64,000 bases of DNA, taken from Janthinobacterium lividum. GTDB lineage: Bacteria; Pseudomonadota; Gammaproteobacteria; Burkholderiales; Burkholderiaceae_D. The notes under the pieces were generated by a model, which made no database searches, was not told where the DNA came from, and worked only from the letters and a program-made list of their open reading frames with translations. The DNA is taken from assembly GCF_034424625.1 (NCBI RefSeq), contig NZ_CP139976.1:2232001-2296000 (forward strand). The letters run 5' to 3'. Positions 26,844 to 35,159 of the stretch are shown here, piece by piece (the first letter of the stretch is position 1; each line of letters opens with the position of its first letter). The position numbers were made by a program, and so were the translations under genes.

Positions 26844-26883
26844 CTTGTTCTCCTGTGAAACCGCAGCATGGGCGCTACGGCGG

Positions 26884-27726
26884 TTATGAGTGACCGGCTT
26901 GCAATGCGTCGTCGTCACCGCCCGTCGTCGGCATGGTTTCCGATTCGATGGCGGCCAGGGCTTGCGCGGCGCGTTGCAATGCTGGCAAGAAATGTAAAGC
27001 CTTGTCGTGCGTTAAACGGATGATGGGCGCCTGGATGGCCACGGCCAGGTTCGAGCGGCCGTTCGGGTTCGGCACCAGCACGGCCACGCACAGCAGGCCG
27101 GGCAGGAATTCTTCGTCGTCCAGCGCATAGCCGTTGCGGCGCACCAATTCCAGTTCGCGCTCCAGCTTGACGGGGTCCGTTTCCGTCTTGTCCGTAAAGC
27201 GCGTCAATTCCATGTGGCCCAGCAGGCGGCGCCGCTGCACGGGCGTCATTTGCGCCAGAAACAGCTTGCCGCTGGACGAGCAGTGGGCCGGCACGCGCGA
27301 ACCGGGATGCAGGTAGAAGCGCAGCGGGGCCGCCGTTTCCACGCGGTCCAGGTACACCACTTCGCTGCCGCTGAAGGCCGTCAGGTTGCAGCTTTCTCCC
27401 ACTTCCTCGACCAGCTGGCGCAAGACCATGCGGCGGGCGCCATGGAAAGTGTTGTTAATCAGCAGGTTCGATGCGAGGCGGCGCAGGCGCACGCCCGTGC
27501 TGTAGTGGCGGCCATCGCTTTCGCGCTGCAACACGCCCACGCTTTCCAGCTGTTGCAGCATGCGGTGCAGGGTCGGCTTGGGCAAGCCCGTTTCTTCCAC
27601 CAGCGCTTGCAGCGACAGCAACTGGTCTTTTTCGGCAATCACTTCCAGCAAGGCAAACAAACGCATCGTGGGCGTGTCGCCTTCCAGTTTTTCCGGCTCA
27701 AGTTTTGGGGATGAAATCATGTCCAT
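26884..27726 (-). CDS. IclR-family transcriptional regulator
   Basis: A 280-residue regulator. The N-terminal winged helix (about residues 22-80; LSLQALVEETGLPKPTLHRMLQQLESVGVLQRE) is IclR type. The C-terminal effector domain holds the usual E-V-V-Y-L-D-R, H-P-G-S-R-V-P-A-H-C-S-S-S-G-K-L-F-L-A and G-Y-A-L-D-D-E-E patterns. GAGG precedes the ATG. It diverges from xsc copy 2 and leads the cobS-cobT genes, so the likely effector is a taurine-pathway metabolite such as sulfoacetaldehyde. The palindromic elements before both xsc genes are its probable sites; a related element lies close to its own start. Confidence 0.9.
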   Translation of the reverse strand: MDMISSPKLEPEKLEGDTPTMRLFALLEVIAEKDQLLSLQALVEETGLPKPTLHRMLQQLESVGVLQRESDGRHYSTGVRLRRLASNLLINNTFHGARRMVLRQLVEEVGESCNLTAFSGSEVVYLDRVETAAPLRFYLHPGSRVPAHCSSSGKLFLAQMTPVQRRRLLGHMELTRFTDKTETDPVKLERELELVRRNGYALDDEEFLPGLLCVAVLVPNPNGRSNLAVAIQAPIIRLTHDKALHFLPALQRAAQALAAIESETMPTTGGDDDALQAGHS

Positions 27727-27776
27727 GGTGGCCTCGGTTGGGTAGCTATGAGTGTTACTTCAGCTTATTTCATTTT

Positions 27777-27794
27777 CGAACTCAAATTGTACCG
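27777..27794. promoter_or_regulatory. Possible auto-regulatory IclR site
   Basis: CGAACTCAAATTGTACCG on the plus strand reads CGGTACAATTTGAGTTCG on the minus strand and resembles the xsc-type element with one extra base. It lies about 50 bases before the iclR start. Confidence 0.35.
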
Positions 27795-27858
27795 TTTCCT
27801 TGAAAATCTGTTTGACTTTTGATTGCTGAACGCTTAAATTGAATTGTATATCAAATTT

Positions 27859-27875
27859 CGGAACAAAATATACCG
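27859..27875. promoter_or_regulatory. CGGAAC-type operator upstream of xsc copy 2
   Basis: Identical 17-base palindrome to the one at 15512-15528, in the iclR-xsc divergent region. TTAAATTGAA, at about the same distance (18-19 bases) upstream of it, is also shared by both copies. Confidence 0.65.
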
Positions 27876-27936
27876 ATTTTTAATAAATGAGTTGATAATT
27901 TCAACAGCTTCAATCACCACAGACCAGGAGACACCC

Positions 27937-29754
27937 ATGAATGACATGACCGAGCAAAAAGCCGCCGCCGCAGCGGCCATCCCCACCGGACCGCAAAAGA
28001 TGACGCCTTCCGAAGCGTTCGTGGAAACCCTGGCCGCCAATGGCGTGACCGACATGTTCGGCATCATGGGCTCGGCCTTCATGGACCCGATGGATATCTT
28101 TGCCCCGGCCGGCATCCGCCTGATCCCCGTCGTGCACGAGCAGGGCGCCGGCCACATGGCCGACGGCTATGCCCGCGTCTCGGGCCGCCATGGCGTGGTC
28201 ATCGGCCAGAACGGCCCCGGCATCAGCAATTGCGTGACCGCCATTGCCGCCGCCTACTGGGCGCACACGCCGGTCGTGATCATTACCCCTGAGACGGGCA
28301 CGATGAGCATGGGCCTAGGCGGCTTCCAGGAAGCGAACCAGCTGCCGATGTTCGAGGAATTCACCAAATACCAGGGCCACGTCACCAATCCGGCCCGCAT
28401 GGCCGAATTCACGGGCCGCTGCTTTGACCGCGCCATGTCGGAAATGGGCCCGACCCAGCTGAACATCCCGCGCGACTATTTTTATGGTGAAATCAAGGCG
28501 GAAATCCCGAAACCGAACCGCCTGGACCGTGGCGCCGGCGGCGAACAAAGCCTGAACGATGCGGCGGAGCTCCTGGCCAAGGCCAAGTTCCCCGTGATCA
28601 TCTCGGGCGGCGGCGTCGTCATGGGCGAAGCCATCGAAGAGTGCAAGGCCCTGGCCGAACGCCTCGGCGCACCCGTCGTCAACAGCTATCTGCATAACGA
28701 CTCGTTTCCCGCCAGCCATCCGCTATGGTGCGGTCCGCTCGGCTACCAGGGTTCCAAGGCGGCGATGAAACTGATCGCCAAGGCCGACGTCGTCGTGGCC
28801 CTCGGTTCGCGCCTGGGACCGTTCGGCACCTTGCCGCAGCACGGCATGGATTACTGGCCGAAGAATGCCAAGATCATCCAGATCGATGCGGACAACAAGA
28901 TGCTCGGTTTGGTCAAGAAAATTTCGGTGGGCATCTGCGGCGACGCCAAGGCGGCCGCCAAAGCGATTATTGCCCGCCTGGACGGCAAGACGCTCGATTG
29001 CGACGCGACGCGCGACGAGCGCTATGCCACCGTGCAAGCCGAGAAGGCCGCGTGGGAAGAGGAATTGACGAACTGGACGCACGAGAAGGATGCGTACAGC
29101 CTGGACATGATCGAAGAGCAGAAGAAAGAGCCGGGCAACTATCTGCACCCGCGCCAGGTCTTGCGCGAGCTGGAAAAAGCCATGCCGGAAGACGTGATGG
29201 TGTCGACCGACATCGGCAACATCAACTCGGTAGCCAATAGTTACTTGCGCTTTGAAAAGCCGCGCAGCTTCTTTGCGGCGATGAGCTTTGGCAACTGCGG
29301 CTATGCCTTCCCGACCATCATCGGCGCCAAGGTTGCCGCACCGCACCGTCCAGCCGTGTCGTATGCGGGCGACGGCGCCTGGGGCATGAGCCTGATGGAA
29401 ACGATGACCTGCGTGCGCCACAACATTCCCGTCACGGCTGTGGTCTTCCACAACCGCCAGTGGGGCGCGGAAAAGAAAAACCAGGTCGATTTCTACAACC
29501 GCCGCTTCGTGGCAGGTGAGCTCGACAACCAGAACTTCGCGGAAATCGCGCGCGCCATGGGCGCCGAAGGCATCACGGTCGACAAGCTGGAAGACGTGGG
29601 CCCGGCCTTGAAGAAGGCGATCGACATGCAGATGAATGAAGGCAAGACGACCATCATCGAAATCATGTGCACGCGCGAGCTGGGCGACCCGTTCCGCCGC
29701 GATGCGCTGAGCAAACCTGTGCGTCACCTGGATAAATATAAAGACTACGTCTGA
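27937..29754 (+). CDS. xsc: Sulfoacetaldehyde acetyltransferase, copy 2
   Basis: Same enzyme as copy 1, here 605 residues. CCAGGAG lies nine bases before the ATG at 27937; the frame is open 93 bases further upstream, but that stretch holds the operator. All ThDP motifs of copy 1 are conserved. Protein differences are concentrated in the first 18 residues, plus four isolated positions and one short pair. At DNA level some tracts are identical for over 200 bases while others carry many silent changes. This copy leads the genes for taurine oxidation and transport and sulfite oxidation, so it is probably the main, pathway-specific Xsc. Confidence 0.97.
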   Translation: MNDMTEQKAAAAAAIPTGPQKMTPSEAFVETLAANGVTDMFGIMGSAFMDPMDIFAPAGIRLIPVVHEQGAGHMADGYARVSGRHGVVIGQNGPGISNCVTAIAAAYWAHTPVVIITPETGTMSMGLGGFQEANQLPMFEEFTKYQGHVTNPARMAEFTGRCFDRAMSEMGPTQLNIPRDYFYGEIKAEIPKPNRLDRGAGGEQSLNDAAELLAKAKFPVIISGGGVVMGEAIEECKALAERLGAPVVNSYLHNDSFPASHPLWCGPLGYQGSKAAMKLIAKADVVVALGSRLGPFGTLPQHGMDYWPKNAKIIQIDADNKMLGLVKKISVGICGDAKAAAKAIIARLDGKTLDCDATRDERYATVQAEKAAWEEELTNWTHEKDAYSLDMIEEQKKEPGNYLHPRQVLRELEKAMPEDVMVSTDIGNINSVANSYLRFEKPRSFFAAMSFGNCGYAFPTIIGAKVAAPHRPAVSYAGDGAWGMSLMETMTCVRHNIPVTAVVFHNRQWGAEKKNQVDFYNRRFVAGELDNQNFAEIARAMGAEGITVDKLEDVGPALKKAIDMQMNEGKTTIIEIMCTRELGDPFRRDALSKPVRHLDKYKDYV

Positions 29755-29768
29755 TTTGCTGGTGTTGT

Positions 29769-29875
29769 TGGATTACGCCCTGGCGGGCTAATCCAACCTA
29801 CGCAACCTACGCAATTGACGCGTGGTGCTGGCGTAGGTCGGATTAGCCGGGCGAAAGCCCGGCGTAATCCGACAC
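29769..29875. repeat. REP-like palindromic element after xsc copy 2
   Basis: GGATTACGCCCTGGCGGGCTAATCC-type and GGATTAGCCGGGCGAAAGCCCGGCGTAATCC-type stems (described by their arms; each arm under 20 bases) flank a CCTACGCAACCTACGC linker. The first 20 or so bases after the stop match those after copy 1, so it was inside the duplicated unit. The rest of the xsc-tauX gap holds an AT-rich promoter region. Confidence 0.75.
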
Positions 29876-30011
29876 AGCGCTGTGACCAAATTCTCACAGA
29901 TTGTCACGAAAGCATCATAATTTCATTAAAGAATACAAGGCGTCCCGTTTTTTGAATTATTTGATTTGACAAGGCCATGCTTAAGGCTTAAATTCAATAA
30001 AAGACAAAAAA

Positions 30012-30028
30012 CGGAACGTAGCGTATCA
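30012..30028. promoter_or_regulatory. Weak CGGAAC-type element upstream of tauX
   Basis: CGGAACGTAGCGTATCA keeps the CGGAAC half and has TATC in place of TACC. TTAAATT lies 24 bases upstream, the same layout as at both xsc genes. It suggests a separate, co-regulated promoter for tauX onward. Confidence 0.4.
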
Positions 30029-30050
30029 AAAACGATTTACGGAGACAACC

Positions 30051-30458
30051 ATGAACCACCCTGTACCGCACACTGACGCCGTCACCACGGACTTCCTGCA
30101 AGCATTCGGCGATGCCTGGAACCGCCACGATATCGAGGCCCTGATGGCCGCCATGGCCGACGACTGCGAATTCCACGCCGTCGCCGGTCCTGAGCTTCTG
30201 GGCAAGAGCTTCATCGGCCGCGACGCCGTGCGCGCCGGCTTCGAGCTGGCCTGGCAAACCTTCCCCGACGCCGCCTGGCTCAACCCCGTGCATTTCGTCA
30301 GCGGCGAGCGCGGCGTGACGGAGTCGACCTTTGCGGGCACCAAGGCGGACGGCACGCGCATCGAAGCGCGCATGGTCGATATCTTCACCTTCCGCGATGG
30401 CAAGATCGCCGTCAAGAATGCTTTCCGCAAGGATCGCCCACCCGTCGTCACAGTCTGA
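30051..30458 (+). CDS. tauX: NTF2-like (SnoaL-type) protein, probable taurine dehydrogenase small subunit TauX
   Basis: A 135-residue NTF2-like cone protein: F-G-D-A-W-N-R-H-D-I-E-A-L-M-A-A-M-A-D-D-C-E-F at residues 17-39 and a D-I-F-T-F-R-D-G-K-I-A-V-K-N-A-F strand near the C-terminus. GGAG precedes the ATG. In Paracoccus and Rhodobacter the membrane-linked taurine dehydrogenase consists of a small TauX (about 15-17 kDa) and a flavin-bearing TauY. Size, fold type and position directly before the FAD protein and between xsc and tauABC support the assignment. Residue-level proof is lacking, since NTF2-like proteins have many unrelated roles. Confidence 0.7.
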   Translation: MNHPVPHTDAVTTDFLQAFGDAWNRHDIEALMAAMADDCEFHAVAGPELLGKSFIGRDAVRAGFELAWQTFPDAAWLNPVHFVSGERGVTESTFAGTKADGTRIEARMVDIFTFRDGKIAVKNAFRKDRPPVVTV

Positions 30459-30483
30459 GCCAGCACGTTCACCAGGAATGACC

Positions 30484-31926
30484 ATGAACAAACCTGTCGA
30501 CACCCCGCCTGGCGTAATGGGCAACAACAGTACCGCCGCCCGCACGCCCTACGATCCCGCCTTCGATCCGCTGGTGGCCCAGCGCCCTGGCCACGGCAAT
30601 GCCTACGCGCCCACCTACTGGATCGGCACGGCCGGCGAGCCGCCCGCCGACGACGGCCCCATCACGCATGACATCGACGTTGACGTGGCCATCATCGGTT
30701 CCGGCTTCACGGGCTTGTCCTGCGCCATCTTTTTGGCCCAGGAACACGGCATCAAGGCCACCGTGCTGGAAGCGAACCGGGTCAGCTGGGGCTGCAGCAC
30801 GCGCAACGGCGGCCAGGCGCAATGCACGACGGGCCGCCTGAAACGCTCGCAGTGGATAGACCGCTATGGGCTGGACACGGCCCTGAAACTGCACGCGGAA
30901 GTGTGCGATGCGATGGAAACGTTCAAGAAGATCACGGCCGACATCGATTGCGACCCGCAGCCGGGCGGCCACCTGTACATCGCCCACAAGGCGAAAGCCA
31001 TGCCCGCGCTGGAAAAAGAAGCCAAGGTCATGCGCGAGATCTTCAAGTACGACGCCCGCATCCTCGACGCCGACACCGTCAAGCGCGAATTCGTCGACGA
31101 CAAGGAAGCGGCCGGCGCGCTGCACGAGCCGGAAGGCATCGGCATCCATGCGGGCAAGCTGGCGTTCGGCTACCTGCGCAAGGCGCGCGCGCTGGGCGCC
31201 AAGGTGCATCCGTCCAGCCCCGTAATGGGCTGGGAAACGCGCAATGGCGTGCATTACCTGCAAACGCCGGGCGGCGTCGTGCGTGCCCGATCCGTGGCCG
31301 TGGCCACGGGCGGCTACACCTCGCCCCATCTGCATCCGCAAGTGAAGAACCGCTTGCTGCCGATTCTGTCGAACTCGCTCGTCACACGCCCGTTGACCCC
31401 GGCGGAAATCGAGGCGTGCAACTTCCGCACCCACCAGGTGATCACGGATACGCGCATCCTGCGCCACTACTACCGCCTGATGCCGGACAACCGCGTGCAG
31501 ATCGGCAGCCGCAGCGCCATCACGGGTGCCGACGCGCCGGACGACAAATACAAACAGTTTTTGATCAACGATCTGCACCGCAAGTTCCCCGCGCTGACCG
31601 GCATCGGCATCGATTATTCGTGGTGGGGCTGGGTCGACGTCAGCCACGACATGATGCCGCGCATCGTGCAACCGGACCCGAAGCAATCGATCTTCTATTC
31701 GCTCGGCTACGGCGGCAACGGCGTCATGTACTCGGCGCAGGCGGGACGGCGCATGGCCGAGCGTATCGCCGGCAAGGCCAGCGACACGGGCTTGCCGATC
31801 TTCAATTCGAAACTGCCGTATCCCAACATGATGGAACTGGTCGAGTCGCAAGCGTTCGCCCCGTTCCGCCGCCTGGGCCAGCGCTTCCTGTACCGCTGGT
31901 ATCACTTGAAGGATGAAGTGTTTTAA
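30484..31926 (+). CDS. tauY: FAD-dependent oxidoreductase, probable taurine dehydrogenase large subunit TauY
   Basis: A 480-residue flavoprotein of the DAO superfamily. The Rossmann motif V-A-I-I-G-S-G-F-T-G-L-S lies near residues 68-79, followed by S-W-G-C-S-T-R-N-G-G-Q-A and near the C-terminus G-Y-G-G-N-G-V-M-Y-S, the FAD-binding pattern of the gamma-glutamylputrescine oxidase-like group. The substrate-side W-W-G-W-V-D-V-S-H-D-M-M-P motif is intact. I use ATG 30484 (AGGA six bases before); ATG 30478 is in frame. In the taurine context it would oxidise taurine to sulfoacetaldehyde and ammonium, feeding Xsc; no taurine:pyruvate aminotransferase (tpa) is present, which fits the dehydrogenase route. 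Confidence 0.75.
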   Translation: MNKPVDTPPGVMGNNSTAARTPYDPAFDPLVAQRPGHGNAYAPTYWIGTAGEPPADDGPITHDIDVDVAIIGSGFTGLSCAIFLAQEHGIKATVLEANRVSWGCSTRNGGQAQCTTGRLKRSQWIDRYGLDTALKLHAEVCDAMETFKKITADIDCDPQPGGHLYIAHKAKAMPALEKEAKVMREIFKYDARILDADTVKREFVDDKEAAGALHEPEGIGIHAGKLAFGYLRKARALGAKVHPSSPVMGWETRNGVHYLQTPGGVVRARSVAVATGGYTSPHLHPQVKNRLLPILSNSLVTRPLTPAEIEACNFRTHQVITDTRILRHYYRLMPDNRVQIGSRSAITGADAPDDKYKQFLINDLHRKFPALTGIGIDYSWWGWVDVSHDMMPRIVQPDPKQSIFYSLGYGGNGVMYSAQAGRRMAERIAGKASDTGLPIFNSKLPYPNMMELVESQAFAPFRRLGQRFLYRWYHLKDEVF

Positions 31927-32041
31927 ATAGCAGTAGCCGTACTAAGCCGCCGCATGCGTTGACATAGATCGACCAGCGGCGCCTCCCGCGAGGGATGAGA
32001 TTGCCCGCACGTTCACACATAACAATATCTTGGAGTGAGAC

Positions 32042-33094
32042 ATGAACACAAATACGAGCAAAAACACGATTTTTTCAACGATGCGCCGCGCCGTCCTCGG
32101 CACCCTGGTACTGGGCGTTACCCTTGCCTCCAGCGCTACCGCCTTCGCGCAAAGCAAGGAAGTGACGATTGCCTACCAGGAAATCAACGGTCCCTTCCTG
32201 GTGGCCATCGCCAGCGGCGAAGTGGAAAAAACCACCGGCTATAAAATCAACTGGCGCAAGTTCGATTCGGGCGCCAAGGTGGCCACCGGCATGGCATCCG
32301 GCGACGTGCAGATCGGCGTCATCGGTTCCAGCCCACTGACGGCGGCCGTCAGCCGCGGCGTCGATCTGCAGCTGTTCTGGATCATCGACGACATCAATGA
32401 AGCCGAAGCGATGGTGGCCCGCAATGGCGCCGGCATCACCAAGCCGACGGATTTGCGCGGCAAGAAGATCGCCGTGCCTTTCGTGTCCACCACGCACTTC
32501 CACACCATGTTCGCGCTGGAAACGTGGGGCATCAAGCCGACGGAAGTGAAATTGCTGAACATGCAGCCGAACCAGATCGCTGCCGCCTGGGAGCGGGGCG
32601 ACATCGACGCCGCCTTCGTGTGGGATCCGGCCTTGAGCAAACTCAAGCAAAACGGCAAGGTCCTCGTCACGTCCGGCGAACTGAGCAAGAAGGGCAAGGC
32701 CACGTTTGACGGCATGGCCGTCGAGCGCGCCTGGGGCGAAGCGAACGCGGACTTCATGGCCAAGTTCGTCAAGGTGATGGCCGCCGCCGACGCCGACTAC
32801 CGCGCCAATCCCAAGGCGTGGACCATCGATTCGCCGCAAGTGAAAGCCAACGTCAAGCATTCGGGCGCGGCCGCCAAGGACGTGGCCGCTTCCGTGGCCC
32901 TGTACGCCTATCCCTCGCTGCAGGAGCAGGCGTCGCCCGCCTGGCTCGGTGGCGGCGCGAAGGGCGGCGTGGCGCAAGCCTTGCTGGCCACGGCGCAATT
33001 CCTGAAGGGCGAAGGCAAGATCGATACCCTGGCTACCGATTACGCCAAATATGTGACACCCAGGTATGCACAGGCCGCGGGCCTGCTGAAGTAA
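32042..33094 (+). CDS. tauA: Taurine ABC transporter, periplasmic binding protein
   Basis: A 350-residue binding protein of the TauA/SsuA/NrtA family. The signal peptide ends A-T-A-F-A at about residue 36; the mature part begins with E-V-T-I-A-Y-Q-E-I-N-G-P-F. Family features are I-G-V-I-G-S-S-P-L-T-A-A-V-S-R-G, D-L-R-G-K-K-I-A-V-P-F-V-S-T-T-H-F, and R-G-D-I-D-A-A-F-V-W-D-P, the last being part of the sulfonate-binding site in TauA proteins. GGAG precedes the ATG. It is 115 bases behind tauY and followed by tauB and tauC. Confidence 0.92.
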   Translation: MNTNTSKNTIFSTMRRAVLGTLVLGVTLASSATAFAQSKEVTIAYQEINGPFLVAIASGEVEKTTGYKINWRKFDSGAKVATGMASGDVQIGVIGSSPLTAAVSRGVDLQLFWIIDDINEAEAMVARNGAGITKPTDLRGKKIAVPFVSTTHFHTMFALETWGIKPTEVKLLNMQPNQIAAAWERGDIDAAFVWDPALSKLKQNGKVLVTSGELSKKGKATFDGMAVERAWGEANADFMAKFVKVMAAADADYRANPKAWTIDSPQVKANVKHSGAAAKDVAASVALYAYPSLQEQASPAWLGGGAKGGVAQALLATAQFLKGEGKIDTLATDYAKYVTPRYAQAAGLLK

Positions 33095-33178
33095 ACGTTG
33101 TGCGATGGCGCGCCTGCGGGCGCGCTGACTGAACAGAATGCGTTGAACTGAAGTGACTACACCTATGCGGGGCACACG

Positions 33179-33994
33179 ATGGAAAATCTCTACGTCAAGG
33201 ATGTCAGCGTGATTTATCCGGGCAAGACGGCCGGTGAACGCGTACATGCCTTAAATAATATCAACCTGACCATCAATAGCGGCGACTTTGTCGTCGCGCT
33301 GGGCGCCTCGGGCTGCGGCAAGACAACCTTGCTGAGCCTGATGGCGGGCTTTATCGCCCCATCCAAGGGCGAGATCATGCTCGGCGACAATAAAGTGGAA
33401 GGGCCGGGTGCCGACCGTGGCGTCGTGTTCCAGAAACATGCCTTGCTGCCATGGCTGAACGTGATGGAAAACGTGGAATTCGGCCTCAAGCTGCAAGGCG
33501 TGGCCAAGGCCGTGCGGCGCGAACAGGCGGCCAAGAACCTGGCGCTGGTGGGCTTGAAGGATTTTCACGACAATATGATTTACCAATTGTCGGGCGGCAT
33601 GCAGCAAAGGGTGGGCATCGCCCGCGCCCTGACCAGCAACCCCGCCATGCTGCTGATGGATGAACCGATGGCGGCGCTCGACGCGCTGACGCGCGAAACC
33701 ATCCAGGAATTGCTGCTCGATATCTGGGCCAAGTCCAGCACCATGTTCTTCTTCATTACCCACAGCGTCGACGAGGCGCTGTTCCTGGCGAACCGGCTGA
33801 TCGTCATGTCGCCCCGTCCGGGCCGCATCACGCACACGTATGAACTCGATTTCAACAAGCGCTTCCTCGAGTGCCGCGATGCGCGCGCCGTGAAATCGAG
33901 CCCGGACTTCATCAAGATGCGCGAAACAGTGCTCAACATCATTTATGGCGACGAACGCGCCGTCAATAAAGAGCTGGAGGTGTCCCATGCATAG
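33179..33994 (+). CDS. tauB: Taurine ABC transporter, ATP-binding subunit
   Basis: A 271-residue ABC ATPase of the nitrate/sulfonate/taurine group. Walker A is GASGCGKTT, the signature is LSGGMQQRVGIARAL, and Walker B is MLLMDEPMAALDALTRE. The H-loop is F-F-I-T-H-S-V-D-E-A. Beyond the core it has a C-terminal extension of about 35 residues. Its last eight bases overlap tauC. The 84 bases before it contain no hairpin, so it is presumably on the tauA transcript. Confidence 0.92.
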   Translation: MENLYVKDVSVIYPGKTAGERVHALNNINLTINSGDFVVALGASGCGKTTLLSLMAGFIAPSKGEIMLGDNKVEGPGADRGVVFQKHALLPWLNVMENVEFGLKLQGVAKAVRREQAAKNLALVGLKDFHDNMIYQLSGGMQQRVGIARALTSNPAMLLMDEPMAALDALTRETIQELLLDIWAKSSTMFFFITHSVDEALFLANRLIVMSPRPGRITHTYELDFNKRFLECRDARAVKSSPDFIKMRETVLNIIYGDERAVNKELEVSHA

Positions 33995-34868
33995 CCCATC
34001 CGTCGTGGGATTTCCTCCCACCACCGCCAAGCGCGCCGGCTTTTTCTCGCGCCTGTTCGCTCCCCGTTGCGCCATGCCCGGCGAAGCGTTCGGCGCGCCG
34101 GGGCAGGGCAATTCCAGCCGCATCGCCACCGTCACCGTCATCGCCGTGCTGCTGCTGTGGTTTGGCGTGACGGCCAGCGGCATGGTCAAGCCGCTGTTCC
34201 TGCCGTCGCCGCAAGCCGTGTATGAAAAATTCATCATGGCGGCCACCACCGGTTTCGGCGGCGCCACCCTGTGGGAACACACCGTCGCCAGTCTGGTGCG
34301 TGTGTTCGGCGCCTTTGGCCTGGCTTGCCTGTTCGCCATTCCCATCGGCGTGATGATGGGCGTGAACCGCGTGGCGCGCGGCATCTTCGATCCCTTGATC
34401 GAGTTCTACCGTCCGCTGCCGCCGCTCGCCTACTTGCCACTGGTCATCATCTGGTTCGGCATCGGCGAGTTTTCGAAGGTCTACCTGATCTTCCTGGCCA
34501 TCTTCGCGCCGATGGCGATCGCGGCACGCGCCGGCGTCAGCTCCGTGTCGCTGGAACAGATCCACGCGGCGTACTCGATGGGCGCCACGCGTTTCCAGGT
34601 CATCGTGCACGTGATCCTGCGGGCCGCGATTCCGGAAATCCTCACCGGCATGCGTATCGGCATCGGCGTGGGCTGGACCACCCTGGTGGCTGGCGAGATG
34701 GTGGCGGCCACGCGCGGTCTCGGTTACATGGTGCTGAGCGCCTCCGAGTTCCTGGCCAGCGATGTGGTGATCATGGGCATTATCGTGATCGGCTTCTTCG
34801 CTTTCCTGTTTGATTTGATGATGCGTTACCTCGAACGTACCCTCGTGCCATGGAAGGGCAAGGTGTAA
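33987..34868 (+). CDS. tauC: Taurine ABC transporter, permease subunit
   Basis: A 293-residue inner-membrane permease with six hydrophobic helices and the EAA-type loop Q-I-H-A-A-Y-S-M-G-A-T-R-F-Q that contacts TauB. The N-terminal 45 residues are hydrophilic. GGAGG precedes ATG 33987 inside the end of tauB. The sequence P-L-P-P-L-A-Y-L-P-L-V-I-I-W-F-G-I-G-E is typical of TauC/SsuC. A terminator follows, which closes the tauABC unit. Confidence 0.92.
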   Translation: MHSPSVVGFPPTTAKRAGFFSRLFAPRCAMPGEAFGAPGQGNSSRIATVTVIAVLLLWFGVTASGMVKPLFLPSPQAVYEKFIMAATTGFGGATLWEHTVASLVRVFGAFGLACLFAIPIGVMMGVNRVARGIFDPLIEFYRPLPPLAYLPLVIIWFGIGEFSKVYLIFLAIFAPMAIAARAGVSSVSLEQIHAAYSMGATRFQVIVHVILRAAIPEILTGMRIGIGVGWTTLVAGEMVAATRGLGYMVLSASEFLASDVVIMGIIVIGFFAFLFDLMMRYLERTLVPWKGKV

Positions 34869-34876
34869 GACGTTCC

Positions 34877-34922
34877 TGGGAGTGGCGTGCACGCCACAAG
34901 TGTTGCCGCCGCTCCCATTTTT
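34877..34922 (+). terminator. Terminator after tauC
   Basis: TGGGAG and CTCCCA enclose an inner GTGGCG/CGCCAC hairpin; at least five T residues follow. It suggests the permease-sorAB genes have their own promoter. Confidence 0.65.
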
Positions 34923-35159
34923 TCAGCAGCAATAACTCAGCAATACCCCGTACTTACTCTCCAGCGCGCTTGCCCCTTGGACGCCGCGCCGGGCCGCTGC
35001 ATTTCCAGATTGACTTATGGAATGCGGCCAACCAGACTGATTCACACGATGTATCGATGCTGCTTGACGGTGTTGCCTAAATAAAACAAAGCCGCGCGGC
35101 ATGAACAAGCCGCAGCAGGCAGGGCGCACCGAGCTTCAGAGATTTTCAGGAGACAAAAC
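34923..35159. other. tauC to permease intergenic region
   Basis: No gene visible. The part 35040-35090 (GATGTATCGATG, TTGACGG, TAAATAAAAC) could hold a promoter for the permease-sorAB unit. AGGAGA at about 35149 serves the permease ATG. Confidence 0.4.

Noticed and set aside
26844..26918. Upstream ATG for cobS
   Set aside because: It would overlap iclR by 35 bases with no ribosome-binding site, whereas the GTG at 26843 has AGGAG at ideal distance.
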